A stretch of 6,323 nucleotides of DNA from Dehalococcoidia bacterium (GTDB taxonomy: Bacteria > Chloroflexota > Dehalococcoidia > GIF9 > AB-539-J10): assembly GCA_003562555.1 (NCBI GenBank), contig PWUO01000241.1, forward strand, positions 1 through 6,323. Reading direction: 5' to 3'. How positions within the stretch are numbered: the first letter of the stretch is position 1; each line of letters starts with the position of its first letter. A model generated the notes under the pieces. The model had not been told where the DNA came from, made no database searches, and saw nothing but the letters and a program-made list of their open reading frames with translations. The translations under genes were made by a program, and so were the position numbers. Shown here piece after piece: positions 1 to 5,670 of the stretch.

Positions 1-59
1 CGACTCGTAACCACGAAGTCAGTACCAACGATCGCCCTCAGATCATCTGCAAGGTTCAC
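1..59 (-). CDS. N-terminus of a probable FAD-linked oxidase (partial, runs off left edge)
   Basis: A reading frame opens on the minus strand with GTG at 59-57 and stays open to the window edge, giving 19 codons that read MNLADDLRAIVGTDFVVTS. A purine-rich AAAGGGGG stretch at 64-71 lies 4 nt upstream and can serve as ribosome binding site. The 'LRAIVG...V.TS' pattern resembles the first residues of FAD-linked oxidases of the GlcD / D-lactate dehydrogenase type, which commonly start with a helix of the form 'L..IVG...V.T'. These enzymes oxidise 2-hydroxy acids to 2-oxo acids. The gene points the same way as the aldolase, panB and hydrolase genes to its right and follows the aldolase stop by 170 bp. 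Only the start is visible and no FAD-binding motif lies inside the window, so the family call rests on a very short match. Confidence 0.42.
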   Translation of the reverse strand, partial: MNLADDLRAIVGTDFVVTS

Positions 60-85
60 AAGACCCCCTTTGCATGGTAGCTACA

Positions 86-120
86 CGCGATATCAAATCG
101 CGAGAAAGGAACGACTTCAA
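86..120 (-). promoter_or_regulatory. Possible promoter with overlapping dyad upstream of the partial oxidase gene
   Basis: On the minus strand TTGAAG (120-115) and TTTGAT (97-92) are separated by 17 nt and match the -35 and -10 consensus at four of six positions each. A perfect 6-bp dyad, CGCGAT-N5-ATCGCG (86-102), covers the -10 element, where a repressor site would be expected. Both parts are short, so this could be chance. Confidence 0.2.
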
Positions 121-138
121 GACAGCTTCCCGGCATTG

Positions 139-170
139 TGTCACCCCTCACTGGCTTGTTCAAGGTGACA
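139..170. repeat. Inverted repeat TGTCACC-N18-GGTGACA
   Basis: A perfect 7-bp inverted repeat (139-145 and 164-170) lies in the 170-bp gap between the aldolase stop and the start of the partial oxidase gene. It could be an operator or a weak RNA stem. The loop is long and there is no T-run, so it does not look like an intrinsic terminator. I see no gene in 60-229. Confidence 0.25.
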
Positions 171-229
171 AACGGGAATCTAGCAGCAAGAGAGTGGAGA
201 GTGAGACAGCCGGATCCCTGAGACATGAT

Positions 230-898
230 CTACAGTATGCCGAGCTGTCTGTGTGACTCTTCAAAGCTCCCGCCATGCTGCAGGTTACCCACGAACTGCG
301 CTTCCAGTTCTTCGCGACGCCGGCATTCCTCCAGCACCTGATGCGCTACCGACGAAGGGACAACCGCAACACTTGTTATGTCAGCCACAATCACATCGCC
401 AGGACTCACCCGTATCCCTTTCAGTTCCACGGGCACGTTGATGGCGAGTATCCTGACTCGCGTCCTCGCACCAGTTGCACACACGTGGCGCGCGTACGAA
501 GGAAAGCCTATGCTGAGAATATGGTCTACATCCCTGCACCCACCGTCGATCACCATCCCGGACACGCCCCTCGCCTTCATCGCGGTACACGCCAGTCCGC
601 CCGCGTGGGATACCTCACGACCTCCAAGATCGCAGGTGAAGACGTCTCCCTCCTCCATTTGCTCAATCACCCGGCCAATCGGGAAATCGGCCGCCGTGTA
701 GGTGTCCCTCTCCCCAGCAGTCGACTTCACGGTAAAGGCGCAACCGGCAATGCGGATGTCGGGAATCAGACAGCGCAACCCGTTGATGATTCCGCTTATC
801 TTCATGCCGTCGAGCACGTCACTTATCGTCGCCTTGGGAATAGACCTGAATCCGTCCAGTATCTCACGGGGCAGACGCGTTATCGTTCCTTCATGCAT
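230..898 (-). CDS. RraA-like aldolase/decarboxylase family protein
   Basis: This 222-residue protein belongs to the RraA / HMG aldolase family. Members are trimeric cytoplasmic proteins that either cleave 4-hydroxy-4-methyl-2-oxoglutarate-type substrates and decarboxylate oxaloacetate using Mg2+, or act as RNase E regulators (true RraA). Family marks are the N-terminal 'ATISDVLDG' (residues 23-31), 'GGLACTAMKARGVSGMVIDGG' (around 100-120) and 'CRDVDHI' (121-127). R122 is the expected substrate-binding Arg and D123 the metal-binding Asp. 'GFPSYAR' (131-137) and 'V.PGD' (164-168) follow, as usual. ATG at 898 is chosen because GGAGAG lies 6-8 nt upstream; an in-frame GTG at 943 would add 15 atypical residues. 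Conserved catalytic residues and metabolic neighbours favour an enzyme over an RNase E inhibitor. It lies 49 bp after panB and is probably co-transcribed with it. The exact substrate cannot be read. Confidence 0.92.
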   Translation of the reverse strand: MHEGTITRLPREILDGFRSIPKATISDVLDGMKISGIINGLRCLIPDIRIAGCAFTVKSTAGERDTYTAADFPIGRVIEQMEEGDVFTCDLGGREVSHAGGLACTAMKARGVSGMVIDGGCRDVDHILSIGFPSYARHVCATGARTRVRILAINVPVELKGIRVSPGDVIVADITSVAVVPSSVAHQVLEECRRREELEAQFVGNLQHGGSFEESHRQLGIL

Positions 899-904
899 CA
901 CCAA

Positions 905-910
905 CTCTCC
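905..910 (-). promoter_or_regulatory. Ribosome binding site deciding the RraA-like start
   Basis: GGAGAG on the minus strand ends 6 nt before ATG 898 (8 nt from the GGAG core). It argues against the longer GTG start at 943, which sits only 4 nt from the panB stop. A second in-frame GTG (901-899) just before the ATG could also be used. Confidence 0.6.
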
Positions 911-947
911 GTCTCGCACACAGGGTGCGTCACCGGCACGCACGCAT

Positions 948-1811
948 CTACTGCGCGAGTATCTCGTTCAGCACCTCATCCTTCATGTGGTAGGTATGCT
1001 CTGGGCCTGGATAGACGCCCTGTTCCACTTCGTGTTTGTACTGGGCCAGGGCCTCCACGATCACCTCAGCGAGGTTCGCGTACTTCTTCACGAACTTCGG
1101 CGTGAACCGGTCGAACAATCCAAGTATGTCGTACATATTGATGGTCTGCCCGTCCGTGTTCGGACCGGCCCCCATTGTGGTGACCGGGATGGACAGCTCG
1201 CGACAGATGACCTCCGCCAGCCGGTCGGGCGCACCCTCCAGCGTCAGCATGAACGCGCCGGCTGTCTCCAGTTCCCGAGCGTCCTGAATTAACCTACGGG
1301 CGGTGTCCACGTCCGTGCCCTGCACCTTGAAGCCGCCCGACATGGACGCGCTCTGCGGCGTGATTCCGATATGTCCCACCACAGGAATGCCGGCCCTGAC
1401 GATGGCCCTCACCGTCGGAGCGAACTCCTGCCCGCCCTCAAGCTTGACCACATCAGCGCCGCCTTCTTTGATCAGGCGGCCCGCATTGTATATCGCGTCT
1501 CTTGCGTCTGTTTGATAGGAGAGGAACGGAAGATCTCCGATCACCATGGCGTAGCGCACAGCCCGTGACACCGCTTTGCAGTGATAGATCATTTCGTCCA
1601 TGGTGACGGGAACGGTGCTCGGGAGGCCCGCCACCACCATCCCGCAGGAGTCTCCCACGAGGATGGCGTCGACACCCGCGCGGTCCGCCAGCAGTGCCAT
1701 GGGGTAGTCATAACAGGTGACCCGCACAATCTTTTCACCCCGCTGCTTCTTCGCCCTGAGATCGGCAGGATTCACCTTCGTCCTCTCAGGAACGCTATCG
1801 GCTGGTGCCAT
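948..1811 (-). CDS. panB: 3-methyl-2-oxobutanoate hydroxymethyltransferase (ketopantoate hydroxymethyltransferase)
   Basis: PanB transfers a hydroxymethyl group from 5,10-methylene-tetrahydrofolate to 2-oxoisovalerate, making ketopantoate, the first committed step to pantothenate and CoA. It is a cytoplasmic Mg2+-dependent TIM-barrel enzyme. The 287-residue product has all the expected motifs: 'LVGDSCGM' (51-58; metal and substrate residues D54, S55), 'GDLPF' (92-96; D93), 'VKLEGG' (122-127; K123, E125), 'GHIGITPQ' (146-153), 'KVQG' (162-165), 'LEGAP' (191-195; E192, the presumed catalytic acid), 'GAGPNTDGQ' (214-222) and the C-terminal 'VYPGPEH' (266-272). Length is slightly above the E. coli protein. 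ATG 1811 is chosen over one 11 codons upstream because AAGGAGGTG precedes it. The stop is TAG. No panC, panD or panE is visible; neighbours are a lactonase-type hydrolase and an RraA-like aldolase, so a catabolic or specialised role is possible. Confidence 0.96.
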   Translation of the reverse strand: MAPADSVPERTKVNPADLRAKKQRGEKIVRVTCYDYPMALLADRAGVDAILVGDSCGMVVAGLPSTVPVTMDEMIYHCKAVSRAVRYAMVIGDLPFLSYQTDARDAIYNAGRLIKEGGADVVKLEGGQEFAPTVRAIVRAGIPVVGHIGITPQSASMSGGFKVQGTDVDTARRLIQDARELETAGAFMLTLEGAPDRLAEVICRELSIPVTTMGAGPNTDGQTINMYDILGLFDRFTPKFVKKYANLAEVIVEALAQYKHEVEQGVYPGPEHTYHMKDEVLNEILAQ

Positions 1812-1817
1812 ACTCGC

Positions 1818-1826
1818 CACCTCCTT
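1818..1826 (-). promoter_or_regulatory. Strong ribosome binding site for panB
   Basis: AAGGAGGTG on the minus strand closely matches the 16S anti-Shine-Dalgarno, with the GGAGG core 8 nt from ATG 1811. It sets the panB start. The 71-bp gap back to the hydrolase stop shows no convincing promoter, so panB is probably read from upstream. Confidence 0.8.
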
Positions 1827-1882
1827 CAGATATGGCTGCGACACGAGGACCGACGACAGTCCAACAATGCTAGAATCAAGGC

Positions 1883-2635
1883 CTATCCGTACCGTGCCTG
1901 GTCCAGCACCTTCATATCATGACCCGGCAGTACATGATCCGCAAGGCGGTCCATGCGCCTGAAGGACTCATAGTACGCTTCGAGATCGGCGTAGATCATT
2001 CCGGGTATTGGCCTGCCGAAGCGGTTGCCCTCAAGGTTCTCATAGAGAGGAGCGTTGTCACCCGCGATGTAATACGTGCCCCTTGCCGTACTCACTAATG
2101 GGCACTGCATCCCCGGTGCGTGACCAGGAGCGAATACAAGCTTGAACCCGTCAGCGAGATCGTAGTCTCCATCCAGAACGTCGAACTTCGTCCGGCTGTA
2201 GGGAGGCGTCATGCCGGTGACGGGCGCTTCGTACACATTGGCGAAGATGGGATGGGGCGCCGCTGCGTACTGCAGCTCACGCCGCTGGACAAGGAAGCGA
2301 GCATTGGCAAACAGCTCCTGGTTGTAGCAGTGATCCCAGTGAAGATGCGTAGCGACCACTACGTCAATCTCAGCAGGATCGACTCCTACGGCCGCCAGCG
2401 CCCGGGCGGGCTCTTCATCCGGCCTGCGCACGAACGGCTTATGGTATTTCGTGGCCCAGTCCGGGTCGGAGCATCCGGTGTCCACCATCACACGCAAGCC
2501 GCCACCCTCTACGTAGAACATCAACACCGGGCACAAGACTTCGGTACCCCAACCCTGGCCCCAGACGAACTGCGGCCGTTCGATGGTCAATGTGCCGACG
2601 CTCAGCGGTGTGATAGTGTAGTGCGTCCCACCCAT
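1883..2635 (-). CDS. Metallo-beta-lactamase-fold hydrolase, N-acyl homoserine lactonase-type family
   Basis: This 250-residue protein has the full dinuclear zinc site of the metallo-beta-lactamase superfamily: 'THLHWDH' (96-102; H97, H99, D101, H102), H172 in 'APGHAPG', D193 in 'AGD' and H239 in 'LPGHD'. 'VMVDTGCS' (49-56) is the usual strand before the active site. Length and the closing 'PGHD' loop near the C-terminus match the AHL lactonase / gamma-lactone hydrolase group, whose members open lactone rings. No signal peptide is visible, so it is probably cytoplasmic. ATG 2635 is preferred over one 11 codons upstream because GAGGAGG lies 7 nt before it. It is followed 71 bp later by panB. 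The natural substrate may be a metabolic lactone such as pantolactone rather than a quorum signal, since no LuxI/LuxR-type gene is present; this is inference. Confidence 0.9.
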   Translation of the reverse strand: MGGTHYTITPLSVGTLTIERPQFVWGQGWGTEVLCPVLMFYVEGGGLRVMVDTGCSDPDWATKYHKPFVRRPDEEPARALAAVGVDPAEIDVVVATHLHWDHCYNQELFANARFLVQRRELQYAAAPHPIFANVYEAPVTGMTPPYSRTKFDVLDGDYDLADGFKLVFAPGHAPGMQCPLVSTARGTYYIAGDNAPLYENLEGNRFGRPIPGMIYADLEAYYESFRRMDRLADHVLPGHDMKVLDQARYG

Positions 2636-2642
2636 GATGCAA

Positions 2643-2649
2643 CCTCCTC
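2643..2649 (-). promoter_or_regulatory. Ribosome binding site for the lactonase-type hydrolase
   Basis: GAGGAGG on the minus strand sits 7 nt before ATG 2635. It supports this start rather than the in-frame ATG at 2668, which would place the site inside the coding region. Confidence 0.75.
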
Positions 2650-2674
2650 GGCAGTACAAGTGCTGCACGGCACG

Positions 2675-2683
2675 ATTCTAGCA
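2675..2683 (-). promoter_or_regulatory. Possible extended -10 promoter for the hydrolase-panB-aldolase unit
   Basis: The minus strand carries TGCTAGAAT, an extended -10 (TGn followed by TAGAAT, five of six to TATAAT), about 40 nt upstream of ATG 2635. No good -35 hexamer lies 16-18 nt further upstream, as is tolerated in extended -10 promoters. It would separate this unit from the CPBP gene, whose stop is 99 bp upstream. Confidence 0.35.
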
Positions 2684-2734
2684 TTCTGACTGGTCGGCTA
2701 TATGCAGGCAATCACTCAAGGTAGGTCAGCCGTA

Positions 2735-3613
2735 CTACACGCGACTCGACCCGGAATCCGAGTCATTGCCGCGTATCGAAAGTCGACCGGTGCCGACAAG
2801 CCACGCCACGAACAGAGCAATGCCAACCCAGCCGCTCACACTGGCCAGCGTGCCTCCCCATGTGAGATTGACACCGGGCTCCAGAAATAGAATCGGCAGT
2901 GCAGCGGTTGCGTTGATCGATCCGTGTGCGAGGGCGGGCGCCCACGGGCTGCGCGTCTCGAGATAGAGCCAGCTCAGGAATATGCCAAGAAGCACGCACC
3001 ATCCTACCATCAGGACCACGCCCAGCATTGGCGTCTCGGGGTAGTTATGCCCCTGCAGTATCACTGGCGCATGCCACAACCCCCAGATGACACTGCTAAA
3101 GAGGATGGCGCGCCACTTCCCAAGGCCCATCAGTCTCGGGAGCAGGAACCCTCGCCAGCCAAGCTCTTCGCCCATCGCGCCCAGAACCACGTTTATCAAC
3201 GGCGCAAACGCAATGGCTGATACAATCTGACCAAGAAGGATCAGCTCAACGGGAACCGGCAAGGGTTCCTGTGGCAGGGCTTCCCTGATCATCGCAAACG
3301 AAGCATCGAACGTGCCAACTCCGAAGAGCAGCGTGAAGCCGAGGGCCACGACAGCCAAGACTGGTGGCAATACCCACGCCCATGCGTAGAAGCGCTTCGG
3401 GCCCAGCCGCCTCAGGTTCAGCGTGCTCAGGCTCTCCCTGGCGACGAACCGCGTGACGATAATAGCCGCCAGTCCCGGGCCGAACATGGCCAGCATCCAG
3501 GCGACTAGCGCGACTGCCGGAACACCGGGGAATGCCAGAGGTAGAAGCATCAGAGGCCAGGAGATGAGAACGGTGATTACCACGAACCAGGTCACGTTCT
3601 TCTTCTGAGTCAC
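2735..3613 (-). CDS. CPBP family intramembrane glutamic endopeptidase
   Basis: A 292-residue multi-pass membrane protein of the CPBP (CAAX protease / bacteriocin-processing, Rce1-like) family. The three active-site motifs are complete: 'GEELGWRG' (148-155; E149, E150, R154), 'IWGLWHAP' (176-183; H181) and 'LAHGSINA' (228-235; H230, N234). Hydrophobic segments lie at about 9-28, 32-54, 78-98, 125-146, 168-185, 196-217 and 259-275, consistent with 7-8 membrane spans. Bacterial members cleave peptides within or near the membrane; roles include bacteriocin maturation and immunity, but most are uncharacterised. GTG 3613 is chosen because GGGAGGG lies 4 nt upstream; a longer start at 3721 would add 36 polar, non-family residues. 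The C-terminus is a short hydrophilic Ser/Asp-rich tail. No bacteriocin precursor is recognisable nearby, so its substrate is unknown. The divergent gene is the OFA-type transporter. Confidence 0.92.
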   Translation of the reverse strand: MTQKKNVTWFVVITVLISWPLMLLPLAFPGVPAVALVAWMLAMFGPGLAAIIVTRFVARESLSTLNLRRLGPKRFYAWAWVLPPVLAVVALGFTLLFGVGTFDASFAMIREALPQEPLPVPVELILLGQIVSAIAFAPLINVVLGAMGEELGWRGFLLPRLMGLGKWRAILFSSVIWGLWHAPVILQGHNYPETPMLGVVLMVGWCVLLGIFLSWLYLETRSPWAPALAHGSINATAALPILFLEPGVNLTWGGTLASVSGWVGIALFVAWLVGTGRLSIRGNDSDSGSSRV

Positions 3614-3617
3614 GAAA

Positions 3618-3624
3618 CCCTCCC
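3618..3624 (-). promoter_or_regulatory. Ribosome binding site deciding the CPBP GTG start
   Basis: GGGAGGG on the minus strand lies 4 nt from GTG 3613. It is the best site in the region and supports the non-ATG start just before the first membrane segment. Confidence 0.7.
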
Positions 3625-3870
3625 GAAGTTCACGAACCAGTCCTCCTCCACACGAGTGTCGACCACATTCCTCAGCCACAACACCATGACTGACGCGCAG
3701 CATAACCCAGCCGGTATACAAGGTGCAACGGGCACACTCATCATGCCGGAATAGTGAGCCGGTTCGCTACAAGACCGTCAGTAGATGGCCGATATTCTAG
3801 GCATGCCGATTCGAAGCGTGAGCTGGGCAGCACGCCTCCGCCAATCGTACGTAGTATTCCAGAGCAACAC

Positions 3871-3900
3871 AAGACAGAACCGACTTCACTCAGATACAAT
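3871..3900 (+). promoter_or_regulatory. Probable sigma-70 promoter of the OFA transporter gene
   Basis: AAGACA (3871-3876, four of six) and TACAAT (3895-3900, five of six) are spaced by 18 nt. Transcription would start near 3907, leaving a leader of about 40 nt that contains the ribosome binding site AAGGAG (3933-3938), 9 nt before ATG 3948. Confidence 0.5.
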
Positions 3901-3947
3901 AGCCCGCCAGTGGCCAGTCTTGTCTACGGCGTAAGGAGTATGAGCTT

Positions 3948-5201
3948 ATGACTGCACTTCAGACGGAGCGCCTCTTCGGCATGGAAGCCGAGAAGGGGCG
4001 CTGGATACTCGTTATCGCGGGGTTCCTCATCAACATCTGCCTCGGTAGCGTCTACGCGTATAGCGTGTTCCGCGACTCCGTTCAAACGCTCTTTCAGTCC
4101 ACTTCCACTGAGAGCGGCCTGCCGTTTACGGTGTTCATCGCATTCTTCGCCATTCTGATGTTCTTCGGAAGCAAGCTGATGGGCACTCTCGGTCCGAAGA
4201 AAGTCGGTATCATCGGCGGCGTACTGGTGGGAGCAGGCTGGATTTTGTCCGGTATCCTGCCCCAGGCGATTCCGAGCATCTGGACGCTGGTATTCACGTA
4301 CGGCATCATCGGAGGCTCGGGCGTGGGCCTCGTATACGGCGCGCCACTTGCAGTCGCCACTCGCTGGTTCCCCGACAAGAAAGGCCTGGCAGTTGGACTT
4401 ACCCTCGCGGGATTCGGCGGTTCTCCGTTTGTCACCGCGAACCTGGCGCGACCCCTGATCGAGTCTAATGGCCCACTTTACACATTCATGGTGATGGGTT
4501 TCGCCTTCATCGTGATAGTAATTGCACTGGCGTTCATGCTGAGGTTCCCTCTGGTCGAGTGGAAGCCCGCCAGCATGCAAGGTGCCACTGCCAAGGCAGT
4601 CGCGCGCGCCGATATTGAACCGAACCGTATGGTTAAGACGTCTACGTTCTGGGGATTGTTCCTCGTTTACACGATCGGCTGTCTTGCCGGCCTTATGGCC
4701 ATCGGCATTTCAAGCCCCGTGGGCACGCACGTGATCCGGATGGACACGGCAACCGCCGCCGCCATGGTGGGTGTGTTCGCGCTGTTCAACGGCGCCGGCA
4801 GACCGCTGTTCGGGTGGCTGACCGACCGGATTACGCCACGATGGACGGCAATGCTGTCTATGCTGATCATCCTGGGTGCCTCTTTGCTGATGCTGAGGGC
4901 TACCGAAGGAACCCTGGTACTTTACTCGGTCGCCTTCGCGGCTCTGTGGCTGTGCCTTGGCGGATGGCTGGCCATCGGCCCCACCGCCACCACGACGTTC
5001 TTCGGAGCGAGAAACGCAGCAAGAAACTACAGCTTCGTGTTCTTCGGCTACGGTCTCGCCGCAATACTCGGGAACTTCATCGCCGGAAGCTCCCTCGACC
5101 TGTTTGGAAACTACGACACCGCGTTCATGATCACCGCCGGACTGGCAGCACTCGGCGCAGTACTGGCCATCGTGTTCATGAAGCCACCAAAGAATGTGTA
5201 G
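3948..5201 (+). CDS. OFA-family (oxalate/formate antiporter-like) MFS transporter
   Basis: A 417-residue, 12-span major facilitator protein of the inner membrane. It has OFA marks: the first span with 'GFLINICLGSVYAYSVF' (25-41), the span 2-3 loop 'LMGTLGPKKVG' (77-87) in place of the usual MFS Gly-x-Asp-Arg motif, 'RWFPDKKGLAVGL' (139-151) and 'NGAGRPLFGWLTDR' (281-294) around span 8. The central hydrophilic loop is about 201-232. The family includes Oxalobacter OxlT, which exchanges oxalate for formate, but also many monocarboxylate carriers. By-eye alignment puts R285 at the OxlT R272 position, while the span-11 lysine (OxlT K355) is Y368 here ('NYSFVFFGYGL'), so oxalate is a doubtful substrate. 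ATG 3948 follows AAGGAG by 9 nt. A carbonic-anhydrase-like gene lies 76 bp downstream across a hairpin. Confidence 0.92.
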   Translation: MTALQTERLFGMEAEKGRWILVIAGFLINICLGSVYAYSVFRDSVQTLFQSTSTESGLPFTVFIAFFAILMFFGSKLMGTLGPKKVGIIGGVLVGAGWILSGILPQAIPSIWTLVFTYGIIGGSGVGLVYGAPLAVATRWFPDKKGLAVGLTLAGFGGSPFVTANLARPLIESNGPLYTFMVMGFAFIVIVIALAFMLRFPLVEWKPASMQGATAKAVARADIEPNRMVKTSTFWGLFLVYTIGCLAGLMAIGISSPVGTHVIRMDTATAAAMVGVFALFNGAGRPLFGWLTDRITPRWTAMLSMLIILGASLLMLRATEGTLVLYSVAFAALWLCLGGWLAIGPTATTTFFGARNAARNYSFVFFGYGLAAILGNFIAGSSLDLFGNYDTAFMITAGLAALGAVLAIVFMKPPKNV

Positions 5202-5211
5202 CTAACTTAAG

Positions 5212-5243
5212 GCCGGCAGCCGCTCGTACGGGCGGCTGCCGGC
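5212..5243 (+). terminator. Perfect 12-bp GC-rich hairpin after the transporter gene
   Basis: GCCGGCAGCCGC (5212-5223) pairs perfectly with 5232-5243 around an 8-nt loop, starting 10 nt after the transporter stop. No T-run follows, so it is not a textbook intrinsic terminator. It could be a U-tract-less terminator, an mRNA 3'-end stabiliser or a partial terminator lowering expression of the downstream gene. Confidence 0.45.
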
Positions 5244-5265
5244 TCAGCCTCACCGATCATCAACC

Positions 5266-5270
5266 GGAGG
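5266..5270 (+). promoter_or_regulatory. Ribosome binding site of the carbonic-anhydrase-like gene
   Basis: GGAGG lies 7 nt before GTG 5278 and fixes this non-ATG start. It lies 22 nt after the end of the hairpin. Confidence 0.75.
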
Positions 5271-5277
5271 TACGATC

Positions 5278-5670
5278 GTGGATCACGGCGGAACTTTCGC
5301 AACAGTCATTAACTGCATGGACGGGCGAATCCAAGAGCCGGTCATCGCATGGATGAAGCAGCACCATGGAGTGGCCTACGTCGATGACGTCACCGAGCCA
5401 GGCCCCATCTGCATGCTGGAGAACTGCGCCGACCCCAGCGGGGTCGAATCCATTCGTCGCCGAGTGGACATATCGGTCAATAAGCACGGCTCTCGGGTGG
5501 TAGCACTCGTGGCTCACCACGACTGCGCAGGAAATCCGGTGGACAAACCGCAACAATTGCGCCAGCTCGCTGGAGCCATCCAGACAGTACAGGACTGGGG
5601 CTACGGTGTGCAGGTAATTGGTCTGTGGGTCGACGACAACTGGGTCGTTCATCCGGTCGATTTCGACTAA
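5278..5670 (+). CDS. Small beta-carbonic-anhydrase-like protein
   Basis: This 130-residue cytoplasmic protein carries the zinc-site signature of beta carbonic anhydrases: 'NCMDGR' (12-17; C13, D15, R17, the Cys-x-Asp-x-Arg motif) and 'HHDCAGNP' (80-87; H80 and C83 of His-x-x-Cys). Real beta enzymes interconvert CO2 and bicarbonate. The protein is much shorter than the usual roughly 200 residues, lacks the N-terminal helical arm and has 'TEPGP' (39-43) after the first strand where classical enzymes have an Ala-Gly-Asn type loop. It fits the minimal 'putative carbonic anhydrase' group (Pfam Pro_CA_2, as I recall it), whose activity is not well established. The GTG start is supported by GGAGG 7 nt upstream. 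It follows the OFA transporter on the same strand and probably shares its transcript unless the hairpin terminates it. It is the only complete gene here with a TAA stop. Confidence 0.82.
   Translation: MDHGGTFATVINCMDGRIQEPVIAWMKQHHGVAYVDDVTEPGPICMLENCADPSGVESIRRRVDISVNKHGSRVVALVAHHDCAGNPVDKPQQLRQLAGAIQTVQDWGYGVQVIGLWVDDNWVVHPVDFD

Larger units (their letters stand above)
3614..3947. other. Divergent intergenic region between CPBP protease and OFA transporter
   Basis: This 334-bp stretch separates two divergent genes and should hold both promoters. The plus-strand promoter at 3871-3900 is listed separately. On the minus strand the best candidate is TTGCAC (3728-3723), 18 nt, TATGCT (3704-3699), matching only three and four of six consensus positions. 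A bulged stem is possible at 3816-3835 (GCGT...ACGC). No convincing small gene or RNA gene is seen. Confidence 0.5.

Noticed and set aside
74..256. 60-codon plus-strand frame in the left intergenic gap
   Set aside because: No convincing Shine-Dalgarno or domain, and it overlaps the 3' end of the RraA-like gene; not supported as a gene.
275..1105. 276-codon open frame on the plus strand
   Set aside because: It lies antisense to the RraA-like gene and the end of panB, has no recognisable domain, and its composition (rich in Arg, His, Ser, Pro) is typical of a shadow frame.
1883..2635. Quorum-quenching role for the lactonase-type hydrolase
   Set aside because: The fold and metal site fit, but nothing nearby relates to AHL signalling; the neighbours are metabolic, so the role is left open.
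1866..2685. 12-bp inverted repeat AATGCTAGAATC (1866-1877) / GATTCTAGCATT (2674-2685) flanking the hydrolase gene
   Set aside because: About one 12-bp inverted match is expected by chance in 6.3 kb; there is no transposase or target duplication, and the right copy is explained by a likely -10 element.
3940..3951. Three-codon minicistron ATGAGCTTATGA overlapping the transporter start
   Set aside because: The AAGGAG site is only 1 nt from its ATG, too close for initiation, while it is well placed for ATG 3948.
3924..4580. 218-codon open frame on the minus strand
   Set aside because: It is antisense to the transporter gene, very rich in His, Glu and Arg without family motifs, and has no matching ribosome binding site.
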